Positions 26,537 to 35,766 of a stretch of 42,806 bases of DNA are shown piece after piece; position 1 is the stretch's first letter; every line of letters begins with the position of its first letter. Below the pieces are notes generated by a model that saw only the letters and a list, made by a program, of their open reading frames with translations, was not told where the DNA came from and did no database searches. The stretch comes from Myxococcota bacterium (GTDB taxonomy: Bacteria > Myxococcota_A > Bradymonadia > Bradymonadales > GCA-2716585). The DNA lies in assembly GCA_963169075.1 (NCBI GenBank), contig CAUJGC010000403.1:1-42806 (forward strand). Reading direction: 5' to 3'. Made by a program: the position numbers and the translations under genes.

Positions 26537-28315
26537 TCAGAGTCCCGGGATCGGGACGCCGTAGGCGCGGGCGTAGTAGCGGAGGGCGGCGAGGAGGGGT
26601 TCGGCGTGGTAGGGGTCGAGGCAGGGGAGGCGCTCGCTCTTGGGCTGGAAGGGTCCGAGGGCCTCGGAGGGCGCGCACCAGAGGGAGACGGCGACGGTCT
26701 GGAAGCGCGTGCCGAGGTCGTCTTCGCGCTGGCGGAGGGTGAAGTGGACGCCGATGTCCTGGCTGGCCTGGGCGGGTGCGGGCTCGCGGGTGATCTGGAG
26801 GGAGAAGGCGCGGTCCCAGGAGATGAAGGCGGAGGCGTCGCCCGCGCCGAGGATGAGGCGGAGTCCGTCTTCGCTGAGGTGCAGCTCCCCGATGGGTGAG
26901 GGGGGTGGCGGCGGCGCGGGGGTGCGGGCGCCGAAGAGGCGCCCGAAGAAGGAGGGCGGGGCTGCGGGGGGGGGCGGGGGGAGGAGGCGCTCTCGGGCGC
27001 CCTCGATGGCGTAGAGGGCGATGACGACGGGCTGGGTGGGGACCTTGGGCTCGGGCCAGGTGAAGGGTCGGAAGAGGAGGCGCTGGAGGGCCTCGTTGGC
27101 GGCTTCGACGAGGCGCCGCTCGGAGGAGGCGCGGTAGGGTGAGATCCAGAGGGCGGCCTCGGGGCGTCCTGAGCTGGCGAGGGCGTGGAGGATCTCGACG
27201 CGGACGCTGACCTCTTCGACGGCGAGGCGTTGGGTGAGGAGTTCGAGGCCGTCGGGCGTGGCGAGGAGTCCGAGGGCGCGGACCATGTGGGCGCGGACGA
27301 GGGGGGAGACCTCGGCGCGGAGGGCGGCCTCGACGGGGGGTGAGGCGCCGGCGCGCTTGAGGTGTCCGAGGGCGAAGGCGGCGGCGCTGCGGACCTCGGG
27401 TTGGGGGTCTGTGAGGCCCTGGGTGAGCGCGTTGAAGAGGTCGCGGCCGCGGCTGCCTTCGAGGGTGGCGCTGGGCGTGAGGGCGAGGGCGCCGAGGGCG
27501 GAGGCGCGGACGCGGACGGTGTTGCTCTGGGCGAGGCGGAGGAGGCGCTGGGGTGCGTCGGGGTCGTTGAGGCGGGCGAGGGCGACGGCGGCGGCGACGG
27601 CGAGGCCGGGGTCGATGCCTTCGCTGGCGCGCTGGAGGGCGCCGAGGGCGCGGGCGTCTTTGAGGAGGCCGAGGGCTTCGGCGGCGTGTGTGGCGACGCG
27701 GGGGTTGTCGGCGGTGCGGAGGGTGCGGAGGAGGGGTTCGAGGGCGAGGTCGGGCGGGTAGGCGGCGAGGGCCTGCGTGGCGGCGCCGGTGGCGTTGGCG
27801 AAGGGGACGTCGAGGGCGCGGAGGAGCTCGGGGATGGCGGCGGGGTCTCCGAGGCGCCCCAGCTCCAGGAGGGCAGCGGGCTCGCGGACGTGCCACTGGG
27901 GTGGGGGGTTCTCGCGGAGGAGGGCGAGGAGGCGGAAGGTGGCGTTGGCGCCGCTGTTGGCGGCGAGTGCGCGGACGGCGGCGGGGTGGACGTGGGCGAG
28001 GGGGAGCTGCTTGAGGATGGTGTGGAGGGGTTGGACGAGGCGCTCATCGCGGTAGAAGGCGGCGAGGCGGAGGAGGTGGAGGAGGTGGAGGGGCGCGTTG
28101 GGTCGGGCGGAGTTGAGCCAGGTGATCAGGGGCCCCGGCGCGAGGTCACGGTGGCGCTGCACCTCGGCGTGGAGGGCAGCGACGGCCTCTTCGGGGGTGT
28201 TGGGGAGGGGTTGTGAGCCGAAGACCGCGAGGAAGACGAAGCGGAGCGCCTCGGGGTGGGTGACGAGGAGGCCGCGGAGGAGGTCGTGGAGCGTCGCGTC
28301 GGGGGCCATGATCAT
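26537..28315 (-). CDS. HEAT-repeat protein
   Basis: A 592-residue protein. From about residue 140 to 400 it has consecutive HEAT-like (PBS lyase) repeats: VRALAAN, AALLELGRLGDPAAIPELLRAL, AAEALGLLKDARALGALQRA, VAAAVALARLNDPDAPQRLL, AAAFALGHLKRA. The C-terminal 150 residues hold a Pro-rich stretch (ERLLPPPPPAAPPSFFGRLFG) then a beta-rich domain. There is no signal peptide. The ATG at 28315 is chosen over a longer frame that runs into the dehydrogenase gene; 28309 is an equally good alternative. It is probably a protein-binding scaffold, partner unknown. It is the middle gene of a dehydrogenase - HEAT - Omp85 minus-strand operon, with 20 and 3 bp gaps. Confidence 0.8.
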   Translation of the reverse strand: MIMAPDATLHDLLRGLLVTHPEALRFVFLAVFGSQPLPNTPEEAVAALHAEVQRHRDLAPGPLITWLNSARPNAPLHLLHLLRLAAFYRDERLVQPLHTILKQLPLAHVHPAAVRALAANSGANATFRLLALLRENPPPQWHVREPAALLELGRLGDPAAIPELLRALDVPFANATGAATQALAAYPPDLALEPLLRTLRTADNPRVATHAAEALGLLKDARALGALQRASEGIDPGLAVAAAVALARLNDPDAPQRLLRLAQSNTVRVRASALGALALTPSATLEGSRGRDLFNALTQGLTDPQPEVRSAAAFALGHLKRAGASPPVEAALRAEVSPLVRAHMVRALGLLATPDGLELLTQRLAVEEVSVRVEILHALASSGRPEAALWISPYRASSERRLVEAANEALQRLLFRPFTWPEPKVPTQPVVIALYAIEGARERLLPPPPPAAPPSFFGRLFGARTPAPPPPPSPIGELHLSEDGLRLILGAGDASAFISWDRAFSLQITREPAPAQASQDIGVHFTLRQREDDLGTRFQTVAVSLWCAPSEALGPFQPKSERLPCLDPYHAEPLLAALRYYARAYGVPIPGL

Positions 28316-28335
28316 CCAGGTGTGATATCCATATA

Positions 28336-29535
28336 TCAATAGGACCGGGGGAGGCCGAGCATATGCTCTGCGAGCTGGTTGAGGATCATCTCGTTGTTGA
28401 TGGGGGCGGTCTTGAGGAGTCGGGCGGGCGCCCAGAGGTTGATGAGGTGGTACTCGCGGACGAAGCCGTTGCCGCCGTGGGTCTGGATGGCGGCGTCCAC
28501 GGCGTCCACGGCGAGTTCGGAGGACATGTGCTTGGCCATGTTGGCGAAGTGTCCGACCTCGTGGGGTGAGGCGTGCTGGTCGAAGAGCCAGGCGGCCTTG
28601 TAGGTGAGGAGTCGTGCGGCCTCCTGTCGGATCTTGACGCGGGCGAGGGGGTGCTGGACGGCCTGGTAGGCGCCGATAGGCGAGGCGAAGACCTTGCGCT
28701 CGTGGGCGTAGGCGATGGCCTTCTGGAGCGCGAACTCGCTCATGCCGAGGGCGACGGCCGCGGCGAGGACGCGCTCGGGGTTGAGGGCCTGGAAGAGGGT
28801 CATAGCGCCCGCGTCGGGGTCCCCGAGGACGTGCTCGGGGGGGATCTCGACGTTGTCGAAGTAGAGCATGTACTGCTTGTAGCCCTCGATGCCGGCGGTG
28901 TCCATGACCTGCATTTCGAGGCCGGGTGCGCGGGCGTCCACGATGAAGAGGCCGAGGCCGTAGGTCTTGGGGAGCCCCTGGGCCTTGAGGTCTTCGTAGG
29001 AGGTGGTGCGCGCGACGACGAGGATGTAGTCGGCGACGTTGGCGCCGGTGATCCATCCTTTGGAGCCGTTGAGTCGGAAGCCGTCGCCGTCGCGTGTGGC
29101 GCGGGTCTTCATCTTGAAGGAGTTGGTGCCGGCGTCGGGCTCGGTGATGGCGAAGGCGAACTTGGCCTCTCCGGAGGCGATGCGTGGCATCCAGTGGGCC
29201 TTCTGCTCTTCGGAGCCGCCGCGGAGGAGGGCCATGTTGGCCATGGTGGTGAGGATGCAGAAGGCGTTGGTGAGCCCGGCCGCGGAGAGGCGCTCCAGGG
29301 CGAGGGTCATGCCGAGGAGCCCGAGGCCGGTGCCGCCGTACTCTTCGGGGACGAGGGCGCCGATGATGCCTGCGCGGGCCATCTCGCCCCAGAGCTCTTC
29401 GGGGAAGGTCTGCTCTTCGAAGATGAGCTTGAGGTAGCGCTCGCGCTGGGGTTCGATCTTGCGGAGGAGGCCCTCGACAGCCTCCAGGATCATGCCATGC
29501 TCTTCACCGACGGCGAAGCTGAGGCCGCTGCTCAT
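28336..29535 (-). CDS. Acyl-CoA dehydrogenase family protein
   Basis: A 399-residue flavoprotein of the acyl-CoA dehydrogenase family, normally catalysing alpha,beta-dehydrogenation of acyl-CoA thioesters with FAD. The N-terminal helical domain includes MARAGIIGALVPEEYGGTGLG. The FAD-binding beta-domain has FAITEPDAGTNS and LNGSKGWITGA. The C-terminal helical domain has THGGNGFVREYHL. The end (ARLLKTAPINNEM) departs from the common FRDAKIL-type sequence, so substrate preference or even catalytic base position may differ. The ATG has GAGGG upstream. It is the first gene of the minus-strand operon with the HEAT and Omp85 genes. Confidence 0.93.
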   Translation of the reverse strand: MSSGLSFAVGEEHGMILEAVEGLLRKIEPQRERYLKLIFEEQTFPEELWGEMARAGIIGALVPEEYGGTGLGLLGMTLALERLSAAGLTNAFCILTTMANMALLRGGSEEQKAHWMPRIASGEAKFAFAITEPDAGTNSFKMKTRATRDGDGFRLNGSKGWITGANVADYILVVARTTSYEDLKAQGLPKTYGLGLFIVDARAPGLEMQVMDTAGIEGYKQYMLYFDNVEIPPEHVLGDPDAGAMTLFQALNPERVLAAAVALGMSEFALQKAIAYAHERKVFASPIGAYQAVQHPLARVKIRQEAARLLTYKAAWLFDQHASPHEVGHFANMAKHMSSELAVDAVDAAIQTHGGNGFVREYHLINLWAPARLLKTAPINNEMILNQLAEHMLGLPRSY

Positions 29536-29645
29536 GGTGTGCCCTCGCTGGGGTGTGGACGTTCAAGAGGGGCTGCCTCGCAGCGCGAGGCAAGTGCGCG
29601 TTCTTGAGAGTGCCACGGCGGCGCGTTGTCGGCAAGCCGCAGGGC

Positions 29646-29888
29646 TCAGGCGCTGAAGAGCTCGTCGCGGCTCTCGCGGCCGAGTCCGGCCTGGGCTTCC
29701 TTCTTTCGTCGGGTGTAGACGGTGAACCAGAGGACGAAGTGGACGTTGGCGAAGCCGTAGGCGACCGAGCCGGTGAGGATGGCGAGGAGGCGGGTGTCGT
29801 CCTTGTCGGTCATGAGGAGGGCGACGCCAAAGGCGAGCGCGGTGTAGGCGACGGCGAGGAGGAGGTTGGCGAGGATGGAGCGGAGCAT
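29646..29888 (-). CDS. Small two-helix membrane protein
   Basis: An 80-residue protein with two hydrophobic helices (about 4-26, ILANLLLAVAYTALAFGVALL, and about 34-58, LLAILTGSVAYGFANVHFVLWF) and a positively charged cytoplasmic tail beginning TRRKKEAQ. AGGAC lies before the ATG. No family is recognised. It probably sits in the inner membrane. The acyl-CoA dehydrogenase gene lies 110 bp downstream on the same strand. Confidence 0.65.
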   Translation of the reverse strand: MLRSILANLLLAVAYTALAFGVALLMTDKDDTRLLAILTGSVAYGFANVHFVLWFTVYTRRKKEAQAGLGRESRDELFSA

Positions 29889-30100
29889 GGTGCGTCCTGG
29901 GGGTGAAGAGCGGCGCGCAGGCCCTGCGCGTCATGGGGAGAGGGTGGCACCGGAGGCCGTCAGGGTCAAGGGGCGCACATCACGTTGGCGCGTCGTGAGG
30001 AGATCGTGTATGCCTGCGTCGTCGGGGCGCGCGCTGGTCTTCGAACACGATTCAAGCGCATATCAACACACGTTTACCTACATTTTCTGTGGTGTCTCCC

Positions 30101-33100
30101 ATGAAGCGATGGACAAGCCTCCTGCTGACCGCGCTGACGCTGCTGGCGTCGGCGTGTGGCGGCGACGAGACCGGGGGCGCGGGCCCTGGCAACAACAGCC
30201 CGGCGAACAACAACCCGGCGAACAACAACACCAACAACCCGAGCAATAACAGCCCGGCGAACAACAATCCGAGCAACAACAACCCGGTGAACAACAACCC
30301 GGGCAACAACAACCCGGGCAACAACAACCCGGGGGAGACCTGCACGCCGGGCGAGCGGGCGTGCTTTGGGAGCGCGGTGGCGAGCTGCAACGCGTCGGGG
30401 ACGGGGTACCTGGCGCCGACGCTCTGCGAGGCGGACGAGTTCTGTCGAGACGGGGCGTGCGTGACGCAGGTGTGCGCGCCGGGGGAGACGATCTGCGCGG
30501 ACGGCGGAGCCTACCGGGTGTGCGCGGCGGACGGGTCGGGTTATGGGGAGTCGATGTCGTGCGGCGAGGGGTCGCTCTGCCGGGGCGGCTCGTGCGAGGC
30601 GCAGGTGTGCGCGCCGGGGGAGGCGACGTGCCTGGGGAGCGGGGTGGCGCTGTGCAACGCGGACGGGTCGGGGTACGGGGCGCCGGTGTCGTGCGAGGCG
30701 GGGGAGTTCTGCCGGGAGGGCTCGTGCGAGGCGCAGGTGTGCACGCCCGGCGAGGCGTCGTGCGACGGGGACGCGGTGCGTCGTTGCCGCGCGGACGGTT
30801 CGGGGCTGGAGGCGCCGGAGGCGTGCGGCGTGGGGCTCTACTGTGAGGCGGGTCGGTGCGAGGCGCAGGTGTGCGTGCCGGGTGCGACGCGGTGCGAGCC
30901 GGGCGGGGTGTCCACCTGCGACGCGCGCGGGGCGGGCTGGGGTGCGCCAGAGGCGTGCGGCGCGGAGGAGGCGTGCACCTCCGGGGCGTGCCTGCCGACG
31001 CTCTGCGAGCCGGGGTCGCGGGTGTGCAGCGGTGACGGCGTGCTGACGTGCCTGGAGACGGGCAACGGCTACGGGCCGCCGACGCCGTGCGGCGCGGGCT
31101 CGTTCTGTCAGTCGGGGGTGTGTGAGGCGCAGGTGTGTACGCCGGGGAGCCGGAGCTGCGATGTGCAGGGGCGGGTGGTGGTGTGCAGCGCGGACGGCTC
31201 GGGGACGAGCGCGCCGGAGGCGTGCGGGGCGGCGCAGTATTGCAGCGAGGGCTTCTGCTACGATCAGGTCTGCGCGCCGGGGGCGACGGTGTGCGAGGCC
31301 AACGGGGTGCGGACGTGCGCGGGGGACGGCTCGGGGTACGGCGCGCCAGCGGCGTGCGGCGCGGAGGCGGTGTGCGTGGACGGGTCGTGCGTGGCGACGA
31401 CGTGCGAGCCGAACACGGCCTCGTGCCAGGGCGCGTCGGTGGTGGTGTGCAACGCGGAGGGGACGGGCTACTCGAACCCGGTGGCGTGTGGTGCGGGTCG
31501 TTACTGCGAGGCGGGGGCGTGCCAGGTGCAGGCGTGCGCGCCGAACAGCGCGGTGTGTGAGGGGGACGCGGTGCGGGTGTGCGACGCGCTGGGGAGCGCG
31601 CTGGGGCCTGCGCTGGCTTGCGGCGACGGGCGTTACTGCGCGGCGGGCGAGTGCTTCGATCAGGTGTGCGAGCCCAACGCGACCTCGTGCAGCGGCAGCT
31701 TCGCTTATCACATCTGCAACAGCCAGGGCTCAGGCTATGGCGAGAGCTTTGGATGCGGCGAGGATCGGTATTGCGACGAGGGGTCGTGCTTTGATCAGGT
31801 GTGTACGCCGAGCGCGCGGGAGTGTGTGACGGAGCAGACCTACCACGCCTGCGCGGCGGACGGCTCGGGGTACGGCGCGGTGGCGGCGTGCGCGGGCGGG
31901 CGGGTGTGCAGCGAGGGGATGTGCCTGGACCCGTCGGAGGTGCCCAACCCGGCGGTGCAGGTGGCCTTCGTGCGGCCGCAGCCGAACGCGGTGCGTGAGC
32001 TGACCCAGGGGGAGTCGCTGAGCGTGCTGGTGAACGCCACGGCGCAGGGGGCGACCCTGGTGGGCGTGGATCTGGAGGTGGACGGCGCGGTGGTGGAGAC
32101 GGACGTGGACCTGCCCTACGAGTTCACGTTCACGGTGGCGCCGGAGGCGATGACGGGGGCTTCGTACACGCTGGTGGCGCGGGCGCGGGACAGCGCCAAC
32201 CGCTTCAACGTCTCGGCGCCGGCGACGGTGCGGGTGCGCAACGACGTGCCGGTGGCGGCCTTCACGGCGACGGTGTCGGGGGATCGCCAGGTGACGGTGG
32301 ACGCGACGGCGTCGTCGGATCGGGAGACGAGCGGCGCGGAGCTGGAGGTGCGCTGGAGCTTCAACAACGACGGCCAGTACACGGCGTGGAGCACGGACAA
32401 GGTGGCGACGTTCACCTACCCGGAGTACGGGGAGTACACCATCGCGCTCCAGGTGCGGGACGGCGTGGGTCAGACGGCGTCGCGGACGCAGGGGGTGAGC
32501 TTCAGCGACATCACCTATGTGGGCGGCGCGGTGTCCAGCTCGACGACGTGGTACGGGACGGTGGTGGTGACGGGGGACATCACGGTGCCGAGCGGCGTGA
32601 CGCTGACGGTGGCGGAGGGGACGCAGGTGCTCTTCGTGTACCAGGACACGCAGCCCGCCGACGGGATCGGTGACTACGGGTTGGAGGTGCAGAGCGGGGG
32701 CAGCCTGGTGGTGGAGGGCAGCGAGGCGTCGCCGGTGATCTTCTCGGTCTACGGTGACAACCGGGCGCCACGCTCCTGGGCGGGGATCACGCTCCAGAGC
32801 GGGATGTCCTCGCTCCAGCACGCGATCGTCGAGTACGGCGAAGATTGCTTGAATCTTCGGGATGATGCGACGGTGGAGGACGTGGAGGTGCGCTCGTGCC
32901 GGACGGGGGTGCAGGTCGGCGCGGCGGGCGTGACCTTGAACCGGGTGTCGAGCCACGACAACCAGACCTTCGGGCTGCGCCTGAACAGCGGGGCGACGGG
33001 GCTGGTGAGCGAGGGGCTGGCGCTCTACGGCAACGGCGGCGCGGGCGCGGAGGTGACGGCGAACACCTCGGGGAGCTTCACGGGGTGCGAGGTCTTCGGC

Positions 33101-35182
33101 AACGCCGGAGACGGCTGGCAGATCACCGACGCGACCCCGGCGATCACGCGCTGCGCGATCCACGAGAACGGCGGGGCGGGGCTCTGGTACCGGAGCCGGC
33201 GCGGCGGCTCGCTGAGCGAGAGCGAGGTGCTGGAGAACGGCGCCGAGGGGGTCCGCCTGGAGGTGGACGGCAGCGGCCCGACGATCAACCGGAACAACAT
33301 CTATGGCAACTCGGTGACGGGTGGGTGGCGGGTGATGTCGGCTGACACGTCCTCGACGCTGCGCTTCAGCGGGAGCGCGTGCTGCGGGACGCGGCGGACG
33401 TCCTCGACCTGGACGGCGCCGATGGGCGGGGTCGTGCGCCGGGTGTATGTGGACTACAACGAGTCGGACAACAGCACGCCGGGGTCGTACATCACGGGCG
33501 GGCTCTTGAGCGGCGCGACGCTCTACGCGACCTTCAACCGGGACACCGCCCAGTGGGTGGACCTGGGGGGGGCGACGCCTTCGGGGGTGCAGGTGTGGGT
33601 GCTGGACTCGGGTTGGGGCGGCACCCAGACCATCACCGGCACCCAGGCGATCTACGCGGTGCCGGGGCAGAGCGGCGTGGAGGTGAGCGCCAACGTGCTC
33701 AACACGACGGTGGATCTGCGGGCGAACTACCTGGGCGTCTTCCCGGACGTGCTGGGGGCGGTGAGCATGAGCGCGCCGACGGCGGTGAACCTCCAGGGCT
33801 TCACGGGGGTGGCCTTTGATGAGGCCTTCGACACGGGGCCCTACCTGAGCGGGGCGCTGGCGAACGGGAGCGCCTTGAGCGGCACCGTCTACATCACGGG
33901 GGATCTGACGCTGGCCGCCGGGGCGAGCGCCACGGTGGCGGCGGGCACCCAGGTGCTCTTTGTGAAGCACGATCAGAACGGGGACGGCGTGGGGGACTTC
34001 CGGCTGACCCTTCAGGGGAGCCTGACGGCGCAGGGGACGGCGGCGGAGCGCGTGCGCTTTGACGGCTACGGGACGCCGGCGCCTGACGATGCCTTTACGG
34101 ACATCAACGCCCCTGGCTTGATAACCTGGAGTTATGTTGACGTGGCCCATGGGCTCAACAACCTCACGTTGGGGGCGTCGGCGTCGCAGCTGGACCATGT
34201 GCGCCTCCAGCGCGCGGGCCAGGTGGCGCTGCGCCTGAGCAACACGAGCGGCGCGATGATCCGCGAGAGCGAGATCACCGACGCCGGAGGGACGGGCGTC
34301 ACGATGGCGGGCGGCAGCGCCACGCTGGAGCGGGTGCAGATCCTCCGGAGCAGCGGTCACGGGCTCCACGTCACGGGCTCCAACGCGAACCTGACGCTGC
34401 GGGACTCGACGCTGCGCGAGAATATGGACGCGGGGCTGGCTCTCTTCGGCGCGTCCAGCGTCACGGCGGAGTACAACCACCTGGGCGACAACGCGGTGGG
34501 GCTCCTGGTGAGCGGCCTGGTGTCGGGTCAGGTGATCCGGAGCAACATCTCGTTCAACAACCAGGAGGGCGTCCGCATCCACCGCAACGCCAGCGGCGCG
34601 CCGACGGTGCGGATCAACAACAACAACATCTTCTCCAACGCGGTGATCAACGCGCTGGACGTGGGGCGCGAGGACACGTCCTCGACGCTGCGCTTCAGCG
34701 GGAGCGCGTGCTGCGGGACGCGGCGGACGTCCTCGACCTGGACGGCGCCGATGGGCGGCGCGGTGCAGGCGGTGTATGTGGACTACAACGAGTCGGACAA
34801 CAGCACGCCGGGGTCGTACATCACGGGCGGGCTCTTGAGCGGCGCGACGCTCTACGCGACCTTCAACCGGGACACCGCCCAGTGGGTGGATCTGGGTGAA
34901 GAGGGGCCTTCGGGGGTGCAGGTGTGGGTGCTGGACTCGGGCTGGGGCGGCACCCAGACCGTCACTGGCACCCAGGCGATCTACACCTACCCGCTGCCGT
35001 CGGACGGCAGCGCCAACGTGGCGCTGACGGCGTGGAGCTGGCAGGCGGGAGACGTCTATGATCTCCAGAGCAACTGGTGGGGCGGGTCGCTCAACCCGGC
35101 GGGCCTCATCAACGAGGAGCCGGTGGGGTTGATCAACTTCTCCAGCTTCACGGGTCAGGCCTACACGGTGGGTCCGCGCTGA
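30101..35182 (+). CDS. Giant surface lipoprotein: 12 six-Cys repeats and two beta-helix modules
   Basis: A 1693-residue lipoprotein. The signal ends in LLASAC (about residue 19). An Asn-rich linker (about 28-78, PGNNN units) follows. Then 12 tandem repeats of about 44 residues each (about 79-612), each with six cysteines (pattern like CxPGxxxC...C...GSGYG...C...C...C). Next is a PKD/cadherin-like segment (about 615-810), then two right-handed beta-helix regions with nearly identical 104-residue inserts (DTSSTLRFSGSACCGTRR). The start ATG lacks a clear ribosome site; GTG codons just upstream are alternatives. Such proteins of Myxococcota are surface-exposed, and parallel beta-helices often bind carbohydrate. 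No enzyme motif is confirmed. It ends before a strong bidirectional terminator. Confidence 0.85.
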   Translation: MKRWTSLLLTALTLLASACGGDETGGAGPGNNSPANNNPANNNTNNPSNNSPANNNPSNNNPVNNNPGNNNPGNNNPGETCTPGERACFGSAVASCNASGTGYLAPTLCEADEFCRDGACVTQVCAPGETICADGGAYRVCAADGSGYGESMSCGEGSLCRGGSCEAQVCAPGEATCLGSGVALCNADGSGYGAPVSCEAGEFCREGSCEAQVCTPGEASCDGDAVRRCRADGSGLEAPEACGVGLYCEAGRCEAQVCVPGATRCEPGGVSTCDARGAGWGAPEACGAEEACTSGACLPTLCEPGSRVCSGDGVLTCLETGNGYGPPTPCGAGSFCQSGVCEAQVCTPGSRSCDVQGRVVVCSADGSGTSAPEACGAAQYCSEGFCYDQVCAPGATVCEANGVRTCAGDGSGYGAPAACGAEAVCVDGSCVATTCEPNTASCQGASVVVCNAEGTGYSNPVACGAGRYCEAGACQVQACAPNSAVCEGDAVRVCDALGSALGPALACGDGRYCAAGECFDQVCEPNATSCSGSFAYHICNSQGSGYGESFGCGEDRYCDEGSCFDQVCTPSARECVTEQTYHACAADGSGYGAVAACAGGRVCSEGMCLDPSEVPNPAVQVAFVRPQPNAVRELTQGESLSVLVNATAQGATLVGVDLEVDGAVVETDVDLPYEFTFTVAPEAMTGASYTLVARARDSANRFNVSAPATVRVRNDVPVAAFTATVSGDRQVTVDATASSDRETSGAELEVRWSFNNDGQYTAWSTDKVATFTYPEYGEYTIALQVRDGVGQTASRTQGVSFSDITYVGGAVSSSTTWYGTVVVTGDITVPSGVTLTVAEGTQVLFVYQDTQPADGIGDYGLEVQSGGSLVVEGSEASPVIFSVYGDNRAPRSWAGITLQSGMSSLQHAIVEYGEDCLNLRDDATVEDVEVRSCRTGVQVGAAGVTLNRVSSHDNQTFGLRLNSGATGLVSEGLALYGNGGAGAEVTANTSGSFTGCEVFGNAGDGWQITDATPAITRCAIHENGGAGLWYRSRRGGSLSESEVLENGAEGVRLEVDGSGPTINRNNIYGNSVTGGWRVMSADTSSTLRFSGSACCGTRRTSSTWTAPMGGVVRRVYVDYNESDNSTPGSYITGGLLSGATLYATFNRDTAQWVDLGGATPSGVQVWVLDSGWGGTQTITGTQAIYAVPGQSGVEVSANVLNTTVDLRANYLGVFPDVLGAVSMSAPTAVNLQGFTGVAFDEAFDTGPYLSGALANGSALSGTVYITGDLTLAAGASATVAAGTQVLFVKHDQNGDGVGDFRLTLQGSLTAQGTAAERVRFDGYGTPAPDDAFTDINAPGLITWSYVDVAHGLNNLTLGASASQLDHVRLQRAGQVALRLSNTSGAMIRESEITDAGGTGVTMAGGSATLERVQILRSSGHGLHVTGSNANLTLRDSTLRENMDAGLALFGASSVTAEYNHLGDNAVGLLVSGLVSGQVIRSNISFNNQEGVRIHRNASGAPTVRINNNNIFSNAVINALDVGREDTSSTLRFSGSACCGTRRTSSTWTAPMGGAVQAVYVDYNESDNSTPGSYITGGLLSGATLYATFNRDTAQWVDLGEEGPSGVQVWVLDSGWGGTQTVTGTQAIYTYPLPSDGSANVALTAWSWQAGDVYDLQSNWWGGSLNPAGLINEEPVGLINFSSFTGQAYTVGPR
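30190..30333 (+). repeat. In-frame tandem repeat coding the Asn-rich linker
   Basis: Units of 12 and 15 bp, mostly AACAACAACCCGGGC, encode P-G/S/A-NNN repeats. The unit length is a multiple of three, so copy-number change alters linker length without a frameshift. Confidence 0.85.
33344..33655 (+). repeat. First copy of a 312-bp near-identical repeat in the lipoprotein gene
   Basis: It is nearly identical to 34673-34984 (same length), with only a few short clusters of differences. It codes the insert from DTSSTLRFSGSACCGTRR to GTQAIY. Such identity at DNA level points to recent duplication or ongoing gene conversion. Confidence 0.92.
34673..34984 (+). repeat. Second copy of the 312-bp repeat
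   Basis: Same length and almost the same bases as 33344-33655. The first ~85 bases and a central ~110-base block appear identical, with mismatches clustered around the GGxVxxVYVDYN junction and the VDLG junction. Confidence 0.92.
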
Positions 35183-35252
35183 GGGTGGGCCGGGGGTCCG
35201 GGGGTCGCTGACCCCCGGCCGCCGGAGGCGAGCCGCCCCCCGAACACAACCC

Positions 35253-35299
35253 GAACAAACAAAAACAGACATGCAGTGCATGTCTGTTTTTGTTTGTTC
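35253..35299. terminator. Bidirectional 23-bp-stem terminator
   Basis: A perfect 23-bp inverted repeat (35253-35275 against 35277-35299) around one base, A-rich on the left and T-rich on the right. It lies between two convergent genes and can end transcription of both. Confidence 0.92.
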
Positions 35300-35373
35300 T
35301 ACGCTGCCTTACGGGGCGCCAACAGCGGCTCGGGGGCGAGTCGCCCCGGCTGCCCTGGCCCTCAGCGGCTCGT

Positions 35374-35571
35374 CTACTTGTTGAGGAAGTCTACCTTGCG
35401 GACGACGGTGCGGCCTGCGATCTCTTTGAGGGTCACCTCGGCCTGATCCCCGACCTGGATGTCAAAGGTGCTCGCTACGGAGGCGTCAAAGCGCAGCTCC
35501 GTGCCATCTTCCAGGCGCAGCTTGCCAAACCCCTGCTCTTCCTTGAACTCCGTGATCTGTGCGCGCGGCAT
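35374..35571 (-). CDS. Cold-shock-domain-like small protein
   Basis: A 65-residue OB-fold protein resembling cold-shock nucleic acid-binding proteins: QGFGKLRLEDGTELRFDAS corresponds to the RNP1-like region, and VGDQAEVTLKEIAGRTVVRKV to the later strands. The aromatic RNP residues are fewer than in E. coli CspA, so RNA binding may be weaker or differ. AGGAG precedes the ATG. It is convergent with the giant lipoprotein gene and diverges from the NIDO protein gene. Confidence 0.85.
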   Translation of the reverse strand: MPRAQITEFKEEQGFGKLRLEDGTELRFDASVASTFDIQVGDQAEVTLKEIAGRTVVRKVDFLNK

Positions 35572-35766
35572 AGCTCCTCTCTCCGGGTAAGGGCCCCTGG
35601 GGCCCGCGTCCACACTGCGAGACGGGTGCATCATAGCCCCGCCCGCAGCGCCGCACAACGCTTTTCCACGTCCAGAGCGCTTGCCTCGGTGCGTCGCGCG
35701 TGCTATCGGCCCAGACCCGCCAGCGGATGACGCGCAGCGTAACCCTTTGATGCCAGGCGCTTGATC

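Noticed and set aside
31730-35281. 1183-codon minus-strand open frame
   Set aside because: Arg/His/Pro-rich shadow of the giant lipoprotein; no start site, no domain.
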